From contig JAKZAP010000017.1 of NCBI GenBank assembly GCA_023053575.1, positions 21,437,023 through 21,501,022 on the forward strand: a stretch of 64,000 bases of DNA. Direction: 5' to 3'. The DNA is from Branchinecta lynchi. Its lineage: Eukaryota > Arthropoda > Branchiopoda > Anostraca > Branchinectidae. The first letter of the stretch is position 1. The number at the start of each line of letters is the position of its first letter. Both the position numbers and the translations under genes were made by a program. Shown here in pieces: positions 56,693-64,000 of the stretch. Below the pieces are notes generated by a model. That model saw only the letters and a list, made by a program, of their open reading frames with translations, searched no databases and was not told the origin of the DNA.

Positions 56693-57598
56693 ATACTATC
56701 TAGTAACTGTGATAGATTATTTTATTAGCCCCTTTTGAAGAATAACCGAGAAATAGCAAAATAAAAGTACAAAAATACGAAGAAGACAAAATAGAACGTA
56801 TCATGACGAAAAATTGTAATACACTTTAAATACCTTTTTTGAACGGAGCAAAATCTTTTTTGAACGGAGCAAAATAGATTTTCAAACAAAACGATATAAG
56901 TGAGCTTAATCATCTCTCCCTTCAAGGTCAGTCGAATAGGGCTGAAATACCACAGACTAGGTACAACTGAAGCTGCTTTTGTTGAAGTGTTTCAGCTCGT
57001 CGAAACATCCGGTAGTGTAAAAAAAAAATTAGGAGCCCCTTTCGAGGAAAAATAGAGAAAAAGGAAAATAATAGCGACATTTCAGAAGAAGACAATACAG
57101 ATTGTATCATGACGACACATTATGAAACAATGTTAAAAGCTTTTTTGACTGGAATAAAACAGATATTCAAGCAAAACAGTACAAGCGAGTTACCATTAAT
57201 CCCTTAAAGGTTAACCGAATATTGCTCAAATACCGCAGTCTAATCACCCATCACGTATTCACTTAAATATACTTGAAGACCCAGTGAAAATTCATTACTT
57301 CGATTGTTCCTCCGCTATTCACGTTATCGATTTTAATCAAATGAACTTTCAGTGTGGCCCTAGATTCTGGCACATCTATGTGTGTGTATCCTACATCTAT
57401 GCTTGAAATGCTTAACAACAACAACGGAAAATGCTTTCCGAAAAACAAAATATTTTTCGGGTCAAATGAAATAGTAGGCTTTCTTAAGAAGTGACCTTAC
57501 GCTCTGGAATTGGATATCTTCTGAGATTCGCTTCATTAGCTACTGAAATGCACGCTTTTGTTGAAATTCAGGTTCTCCGCATCGTGGTGAACTATCTT
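56693..57598. other. intron 3; imperfect direct repeat
   Basis: Bases about 56705-56960 and 56985-57250 are diverged copies of each other ('agtgtaaaaaaaaaatt.ggagcccctt', 'agaagacaa.ata.a..gtatcatgacga', 'aatcccttaaaggt.aa.cgaata'). No supported coding. Confidence 0.45.
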
Positions 57599-57775
57599 CA
57601 CTGTAAAAAATAATCTTGCAGTTTTTGCTACTGGGTCTCTACTACTACTCTCTAAAAATATAATCTTATCTCTATTGCGGATTAATCTTATCTCAGTAGA
57701 GATAAAGTTAATCACAGTACCGTCGCAAATACTGCAGTTAACTTTAATCGTTACTCGGATAAACTTTTTACAGTG
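57599..57775. mobile_element. small MITE-like element, copy 1
   Basis: 177 bp with ends CACTGTAAAAAATAATC and CACTGTAAAAAGTTTATCC (minus strand), inside 'tcttgcagtttttgctac' and a palindromic 'attaatcttatctcagtagagataa' stretch. A second, diverged copy is at about 57995-58155. Confidence 0.55.
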
Positions 57776-57994
57776 TTGTCGTGCCAGCATTGCATATTCT
57801 GAACGTCACCACAAGAGTCCAAGAGGAAAATATTAAAGATCACTATGTAGAGTCAATATAATACAGTGTATCCAAATCAATGATATCAAAATAAGCTTGC
57901 TTTACAGTTAAATTCTTTTACACGTTCGCCTCGAGCGACGTATAATTAGCTACTGTTTAGGATGGGAATGTTTAATGCCTGAAATCTTGTCTAC

Positions 57995-58155
57995 ACTGTA
58001 CAAAAAATCTTGCAGTATTTGCTACCGGGATTAATATTGTCTATAAAAAGGTAATCTTGTCTCCGATTCGGATTAATCTTATTTAAGTAGAGATAAGATT
58101 AATCCCAGTAGAAAATACTGCAGTTAACTTTAATCCTTACTCGGAGAACCTTTGT
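57995..58155. mobile_element. small MITE-like element, copy 2
   Basis: Shares 'cactgtacaaaaaatcttgcag', 'gattaatcttatttaagtagag' and 'aatactgcagttaactttaat' with 57599-57775; the right end is decayed. Confidence 0.5.
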
Positions 58156-58537
58156 AGTCTAGTCTTGACCACGGACCACGGCAGATGATCCGTTATTATG
58201 AAAAAAAGTCAAACTTTAGATTACGATAACAAGGTACTGGATTTAATGAGAAACTTTAAAGTTTAACTGAAAAGGCAGCTTCTTCTTACGACTGATATAC
58301 GAATAAAGCGAATTGTTTTACTCATATAAGAGACTTGGTATTTTTTCACCCGAAGTTCTAGTAATAAAGGTGAAAATGTGCACCTCCTTCCCGACATCTC
58401 AAATTCATCGACACGCACAGAATTTAATCGAAGGAGATAATTTCTTGGTTTCCTTCGTCTTGTTTTCCCCACATCGTCGGCAAAACGCCCAAGTGCTCCT
58501 GTGACATTAAATAATGGAAGCTACTGTTTTCCTACAC

Positions 58538-59398
58538 AAAAGAAATAGAAAACCGTGATTTTCGGGTTTTTTTCTTGATCAGCTAATTATCCCTCTAGGA
58601 TGATGTGCGAGGGATAAATATAAATTCGGATATTTCGGTTGCACTTCCGGCAAACTGTCTTCAGCGAAAAACAAAACAAAACTAAATCATAAAATCCACC
58701 ACAATCACAACAGGAGAACGATGCGGAACCAACAGAGAATAAGACGAGATGTAACTAAAAACCAGAAGAAAACGGTGCGGATGCAGATAAAAATAAAATA
58801 ACGAAAGATAAAATGTGCGTGTTAAAAATGTATATGTACAAATCTGTGATTATTTACAATTCTGAGCTCTGTGTTTATTTACAATTTACCATCCGTCTGG
58901 GAAAGCGCAGAAGCTTTCACCCAGAAAACGGCCCACTAAAAAAATTGAGTTTTGTGGAAGATTTTTATCAAAAGTGGTCAGCGTATAATGGATTTTTTGA
59001 GTGGGCCGTTTTCTGGGTGAAAGCTTCTGCGCTTTCCCAGACGGATGGTAAATTGTAAATATACACAGAGCTCAGAATTGTAAATAATCACAGATTTGTA
59101 CATATACATTTTTAACACGCACATTTTATCTTTCGTTATTTTGTTTTTATCTGCATCCGCACCGTTTTTTTCTGGTTTTTAGTTCCATCTCCTCTTATTG
59201 TCTGTTGGTTCCGCATCGTTCTCCTGTTGTGATTGTGGTGGATTTTATGATATAGTTTTGTTTTGTTTTTCGCTGAAGACGGTTTGCCGGAAGTGCAATC
59301 GAAATATCCGAATTTATATTTATCCCTCGCACATCATCCTAGAGGGATAATTAGCTGATCAAGAAAAAACCCCGAAAATCACGGTTTTCTATTTCTTT
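58538..59398. repeat. 861-bp near-perfect palindrome of two Penelope-like tails
   Basis: Arms of about 405 bp (58538-58945 and 58992-59398) are reverse complements with few mismatches, around a centre near 58968. Reading inward, each arm holds the tail found once at 17514-17750: the TTATCCCTC...GAGGGATAA hairpin, 'attcggatatttcggttgc', 'ggcaaac.gtcttcagcga' and 'ccagaaga'. It is therefore an inverted dimer of a Penelope-like 3' end. Beyond the single-copy match, the innermost part ('gggaaagcgcagaagctttc') is private to this locus. An 81-codon ORF across the centre is an artefact. Confidence 0.85.
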
Positions 59399-60270
59399 CG
59401 TAATGAATGGTCAGCTTGGCTTCAAACCTTATATTCGTTTTCCTACACCGATCACAGCTATATCTTTCCCCGTTGCAACATTGGTAACGTTGAGGTGCCC
59501 TGAAAATCGTCAAGTATTGAAATATTGTGGTACCAAAGTACATATATTGCAAGGATAAAACTTAGATGACGTATCTGGCAGGCAATTTAAGAAATCTGTT
59601 TCTTCTGGCTATCGAGTTCCAACTGAACCAGATTGCTCGTTCGGTCGTTATGTGCGTTCCACGAATTTTCCGAGATCATGTTTAACTGTCGTAAACTGAT
59701 ACGTCTGCTCAGTTTTGCTCTAACGCATTCTAGTAAAACTGCCAAGTTTTTTCCGCATGCAGAATCCACGGTCCAATGACTGTGATCATTAGTTCGTTTT
59801 CTAACATGGGCCTGAAGATATCGGGGTGAAGATAAATATTCCTTGAGCCCCAAGCTGACTTTGAAACATATATCCGTTTATGCATTTTTTAAATATACGG
59901 GGTGAAGATATTTCCACCCGAGGCTGCCAAAAAGGCAACGGCTCACTTGAATAGGACGTTAATACAAATAATTACCTTATGGACCAGCGAGAGGTAGACG
60001 GAAGGAAGACAATAGTTGTTTCTATGCCCCTCGGATAGTTCGCTCTGCGTAATTGCTGCTCGATGTCGAAGAGAGAACATTCTTACACGCAATTTTACTG
60101 CGCAGGCTGCATTCTCCACAAACTGTCAGAAGTTCCTCGCCTCGGCCATGACTTCGAGCGCGAACGCATACCTGCGTTTTATTGGGGGGGCTTTTCCACG
60201 TAGCAATTCTCAGATGCTACTCCGTCAATGACATTAAATCTTAGATTACATTAATATTTCCTTATTATAA
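59399..60270. other. intron 3; unidentified element fragment
   Basis: Minus strand 59853-59587 is open for 88 codons and begins with the same peptide (GLKEYL) as the inverted relative at 24860-24900. No family is recognised. The rest is unassigned. Confidence 0.35.
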
Positions 60271-61365
60271 GCTGTAAGCTCATATGGCACTTGCAAGGGT
60301 TAAGATGTTCTGATTGATCAAAAGTAAGTTTCGACTTTGCGGTTGAGATGCGCACTCTAAGGGAGCTAGAACATCATTTGTAAGCAAAACCCTTGAGTCA
60401 AAAATGATAATGGGCTGATGGGCATCATACAAATGCATATATTGTCTAAAAGTATTTTTTTTTCCTTTGCGGTCAAGATTGGAACCTTAAGGAATAATGT
60501 TGTTGAATCTCTAATATTCCAGCGAAGTTTCATCGTCCTAGCACACCTGGAAGTACCACAACTCACGATCACCGGAATCCCAGATCCCCCCCCCCTCCAA
60601 CTCCACCCACAATACCGGGAGCCAATCCGGTACTGAAATGATTAATCCAGAGCACCTGTTTGTTATTCCGACGAAGTTCGATTCCGATCACACCAGTCTA
60701 AGCGGGTCAAGTATTCCCCCCCCCCATAATTGTCGGATTCGGTCTGGAAATGAAAAAGATCACCAGAGAGAAATGTCTTCTGTTCAATTATTAAATTTCA
60801 CTCGAATCCGATCACCCGTTCCAAAGTCACGCTTATTCTTAAATTCCGGTCAACCGTTCCAAAGTCACGCATGAATGAATATTCCGGATTCCCCTCCCTC
60901 CACTCCCACCACCATTATCAGATCGACACTTTGTTTTATTTTGAAGTCAGTTTGATCGGGTCCCTGATATGCCTGCCAAGTTTCATCGTGAAAATCCCCA
61001 AAACTGCCATCACCGGAATTCCGGGACCCCTCCCCCCCCTTAAGTGTCCGGATCCAGTACAATTGTGTAAACGATTTTTCTAGAGCAGATGCTTGTTCTT
61101 CTCAGCAAGTTTCACTCCGATCCCTCCATTCTAACCGTTTCTAGGAATTTCCGGTATACCCCCCCCCCCCCCCCCCCCCGAACCCCCCCTGAATATCGAA
61201 TGGGACATCCGATATACGTAATCTATTCAGTTATTAAGTTTCATAACAATCCGATCACCCGTTCGAAAGTTACACACTGCTCAATTTCCGGATTCCCCTG
61301 CTCTCCACCCCCCCCCCCCGAAATGGTCGGATCGGAAAACTGATTATTTCTAAGTATGTTTCAAA
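60271..61365 (-). mobile_element. family-3 poly-C module element, minus copy
   Basis: Begins with CTCATATGGCACTTG (60279-60293), then 'gatgcgcactctaagggagctag' and 'gtaagcaaaacccttgag', then modules with C-runs (about 60585, 60716, 61026, 61160, 61310) next to 'caccggaattccgg' and 'ttcatcgtcctag'. The right end is truncated near 61365. Confidence 0.65.
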
Positions 61366-61589
61366 TGCATATCCTTCCTTAAAGCCTGTCTAATAGTAGC
61401 GTAAATTTGTTTCAGTAGAAACAGTTAATTTCATTCCTTCACCCACCTAAGCAAACAAACGAAAAAAAGCCCTCTCAAACTTCTTTCTTTACGAAAAGAA
61501 GTGAGCTAGAAGACTTTGAATATGACGTCAAAACCTTAATTTGTATCTGTGTCTTTTAGGCTCAGCACTTCGATCAAGATTTGAGAGTT
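61366..61589. other. intron 3, unassigned
   Basis: Short unassigned spacer between two family-3 copies. Confidence 0.35.
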
Positions 61590-63232
61590 CGTATTTTTAT
61601 GGCACTTGCAGCCTCTGGCACAAGTGCCATATACCGATCACAATTCCGTCTGTCGGTAAATATCCGAGTTTTTTGTCACACTTTTTCGAATTATTGTACT
61701 TGAGATGCACACTCTAAGGGAGTTAGAACTTCATTTGTAAGCAAAACCTTTGAGGCAAAAATGATAATGGGATGATAGGCATCATGGAAATGCATATATT
61801 GCTTCAGTAGTAGTAGTAGTATTTAATTACAACAAACATAGATAAAAATCACGGACCAGTGCACATGCCTGGTGGCATACTTTAGCACTGACAATGTTGC
61901 ACAACGAAAATAAAATAAAAAGCCGTCTTCTAACTACATTTTGACATCAACAAAAAGAGAACAAAAACAAAAGAAATTGCTCAACTACGCGTCGTAAATT
62001 TTTTTTTCAGTAATTTTAGAAACTGTCGCTTATTGCTTGAAAGTGTTTTTTTTCCTTTGCGGTCAAGATTGGTATTTTAAGGAATAATCGGATTTGGGGT
62101 GATCGGGTTCGAGTGAAATTTAAGAATTGAACAGAGGACATTTCTCTGGTGATCTTTTTCATATCCGGACCGGATCCGGTAACTATTGAGGGGGGGGGGG
62201 GGAATACGTGACCCACTTGGATTGAGAGATCGGGATGGAACTTTGGGGGAATAACACACAGATGCTCTAGGTAAATCACTTACTGAATCGGATTAGCTAC
62301 GGGCACCGTGGGGCAGTTGGGGGGGGGGGTGGTGGCGGGGGAATCTCAAGAAACAGTTAGAATAGAGTGATCGGAGTGAAATTTGCTGTGAAGAAGAAAC
62401 ATCTGCTCCATGTAAATCCTTTACTAAATTTGACTGGCTCCAGACACTTGAGGGGGGGGGGGGGGGGGGCGGAATTCCGTTTTTTGGGATTTTCACGACG
62501 AAACTTGGCAGGCATATCAGGGACCCGGTCAAACTGACTTGGAATAAAACAAACCCTCGATATGATAATCTTGGGGGGGGGGGGTTGAGGGAGGGGAATC
62601 CGGAATATTGAGTCATGCCTAACTTTGGAATGGGTGATCGATTCGAGTGAAATTTAATGATTGACCAGAGGACATTTCTATCTGGTGATATTTTTCATTT
62701 CCGGACCGAACCCGACAATTATTGGAGGGGGGGGGGGGAAGGGAATACTTGACCCGCAGAGACTGGTGTGATCGGGATCGAACTTCGTGGGAATAAAAAA
62801 CAGATGCTCTGGATTAATCATTTATAGAACCGGATTGGCACCGGGTATTGTTGGTGGAGTTGGAGGGGCGGGGGGGGGGGATTCCGGTGATCGCGAGTTG
62901 AGGTACTTCCAGGTGTGCTACGCGATGAAACTTCGCTGGAATATTAGAGATTCAACAACATTTGCTTAGAAATTGCTACTTCCCAAATCCGATTATTCCT
63001 TAAAATACCAATCTTGACCGCAAAGGAAAAAAAAAATACTTTCAAGCAATCTATGCATTTTCACGATGCCCATCAGCCCATTATCATTTTTGCCTCAAGG
63101 GTTTTGCTTACAAATGAAGTTAAAATTCCCTTAGAGTGCGCATCTCAACCGCAAAGTCGAAACTTACTTTTGATCAATCAAAACATCTTAACCCATGCAA
63201 GTGCCATATGAGCTTACAGCTCTTGTTAATTA
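61590..63232 (+). mobile_element. family-3 poly-G module element, rearranged copy
   Basis: Starts with the hairpin ATGGCACTTGCAG...GGCACAAGTGCCAT (61599-61633). Near 61690-62095 it has the minus-type end block ('gatgcacactctaagggagtta'), then switches at about 62100 to plus-type modules with G-runs (62193, 62320, 62452, 62573, 62727, 62870). It ends with the plus-type end block and GCAAGTGCCATATGAGCT (about 63197-63214). The two end blocks are inverted relative to each other, so the copy can fold back. It carries a LINE tail at 61806-62036. Confidence 0.65.
61806..62036 (-). mobile_element. LINE 3' end nested in family 3
   Basis: Minus-oriented 3' UTR ending in a (TAC)n tail (plus-strand AGTAGTAGTAGTAGTA at 61807-61822), flanked by ATTGCTT on both sides. 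The empty site is the equivalent position at about 60430-60445 in the neighbouring family-3 copy. Confidence 0.6.
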
Positions 63233-63248
63233 TTTTCTTTCTCTCTAG

Positions 63249-63327
63249 GTTTGACCGCTTATTATTTTTTCTTCTCGTCGTTTGTTTGGCTTTCGATTAT
63301 GGCGGTTGACTTATGCCTTGCTAGTAG
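63249..63327 (+). CDS. Methuselah-like GPCR, exon 4: TM3
   Basis: 79 bases between TTCTTTCTCTCTAG and GTGAGT. The first two bases complete Gly420, then residues 421-445 (LTAYYFFFSSFVWLSIMAVD, then LCLAS) form TM3. A Phe/Tyr-rich start, a Trp in the middle and an Asp at the inner end match the conserved YFF..S.FW..VM..D pattern of Methuselah and other secretin-type receptors. It ends in phase 2, so at least one more exon lies beyond base 64000. Confidence 0.85.
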
Positions 63328-63393
63328 GTGAGTGCTTGAATTTCAACCTGAACAGAATATATGCACCTGCATCCTCCCGGAGATATATACTTA

Positions 63394-63666
63394 CCCGATG
63401 AAAAATTTGTAGCCTGCGGAGTTGTACGAAAAATTTGCATGTAATACTATTTAATAGTAAAGAATACTATCATTTAATGTGCCTCAGACTGGTACAATCT
63501 GAAGCAGAAGTATCCAGTAGCATCCAGTCTTGCTAATAGTAGCATGCAGTAGAATGCAGTAACACGGTAGCCTTGAAGTAGAAGCATGTAGTAGCATCAG
63601 TTAGTACCGCATGCTTCTTTTTCGTACAACTTCATCCTACTATTTTGAGATAACTTTTTCATCGGG
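63394..63666. mobile_element. mariner-like MITE in intron 4
   Basis: 273 bp with inverted ends CCCGATGAAAAA on both sides (63394 and, on the minus strand, 63666), flanked by TA at 63392-63393 and 63667-63668. The inverted similarity continues inward ('gagttgtacgaaaaa' / 'tttttcgtacaactt'). The middle has 'agtagcatgcagtag'-type repeats. The TA duplication suggests Tc1/mariner. Confidence 0.65.
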
Positions 63667-63714
63667 TAGGATTCTGGCTAATCGAGTCTTGGTCCTTGTA
63701 CTTGTGAATGCCTA

Positions 63715-64000
63715 CTGGCAATCAGAGGCGTAACTAGCCAAAATGTTTGGGGGGGAGGCAAGGTATTTACCTGAATATTTACCGACTGGCTGGTCGTTAT
63801 TACCAACTGTTTTTGTAGAAAAAAACTGTTTTCAGAAAAATTTGAAGGATTTTAAGAAAACGTGCTCTCCGGGCAAACGCCACATACCGATCTACTTTCC
63901 ATCGGTCTGTTGGTCAGTCAGTCCGGTGACCGCGAGTTAGGGTACATACAGATTCCGGGACCCGACCAAATGGACTTGGAAATAGTGCCTTCCCCGACCC
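63715..64000 (+). repeat. edge repeats: inverted relative of bases 1-180 and start of a family-3 copy
   Basis: About 63720-63850 is the inverted counterpart of 1-180. From about 63870 ('cgccacataccgatctac', 'catcggtctgttggtcagtcag', 'ggtgaccgcgagttagggtac') a family-3 left end begins and runs off the window. Confidence 0.5.

Larger units (their letters stand above)
35983..63327 (+). other. Methuselah-like GPCR gene locus (partial, four coding exons seen)
   Basis: Exons at 35983-36801, 43553-43717, 55773-56046 and 63249-63327 join with matching phases (0, 0, 1) and GT-AG borders to encode 445 residues: signal peptide, cysteine-rich ectodomain and TM1-TM3 of a secretin-type receptor of the Methuselah family. 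The C-terminal half (TM4-TM7 and tail) lies beyond the window. Introns of 6751, 12055 and 7202 bp are filled with repeats, and exons make up about 5% of the locus here. Ligand and function cannot be told from sequence; family members sense peptides in stress and ageing contexts in insects. Confidence 0.85.

Noticed and set aside
58813..59058. 81-codon ORF at the palindrome centre
   Set aside because: Self-complementary sequence gives mirrored frames; no domain.
1..64000. tRNA, rRNA or other structured RNA genes
   Set aside because: No cloverleaf with A and B box sequence and no rRNA-like stretch was recognised by eye; a covariance search would be decisive.

Overview
The window is eukaryotic nuclear DNA from an invertebrate. 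The only clear host gene is a multi-exon Methuselah-like (secretin-type) GPCR, a family best known from arthropods, so an arthropod with a large, repeat-rich genome is the best guess; the species cannot be fixed from the sequence. I see no rRNA, tRNA, CRISPR array or bacterial operon.

Layout. 1-8.4 kb: a complete DIRS-type tyrosine-recombinase retrotransposon (1530-7363) with inverted terminal repeats, an internal complementary region and three intact ORFs (gag, RT/RNase H and tyrosine recombinase), inserted among older repeats. 8.4-35.9 kb: no recognisable host gene. This stretch holds an inverted minisatellite, two copies of a hairpin-ended element (family 2), several copies of a tandem-module element with GGGATCCC ends (family 1), poly-G/poly-C module elements (family 3), two decayed non-LTR retrotransposons, a Penelope-like remnant with a broken GIY-YIG region, an integrase remnant and MITEs. 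35.98-63.33 kb: the first four coding exons of the GPCR (35983-36801, 43553-43717, 55773-56046, 63249-63327). They encode a secreted cysteine-rich ectodomain and TM1-TM3, and the gene runs off the right edge. Its introns (6.8, 12.1 and 7.2 kb) contain the same repeat families, plus an 861-bp near-perfect palindrome made of two Penelope-like tails, a second inverted minisatellite and hAT-, mariner- and LINE-type insertions.

The repeats can be read against one another. One copy of family 2 carries a PIF/Harbinger-like MITE (TAA duplication) and a family-1 element, and other copies of the same sequence in the window are the empty sites. A LINE copy carries a hAT-type MITE whose empty site is the other LINE copy. 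This gives relative ages and shows that family 1, although without any coding sequence, behaves as a discrete insertion.

The most unusual material is the set of non-coding elements built from internal tandem or inverted modules: family 1, family 2 with its 49-codon repeat, family 3, and the two fold-back minisatellites that share a central core. Next is the DIRS leader, which carries an array of a 17-nt hairpin-forming box. Coordinates of repeat edges were read by eye and may be off by a few bases; similarity statements are visual comparisons, not alignments.
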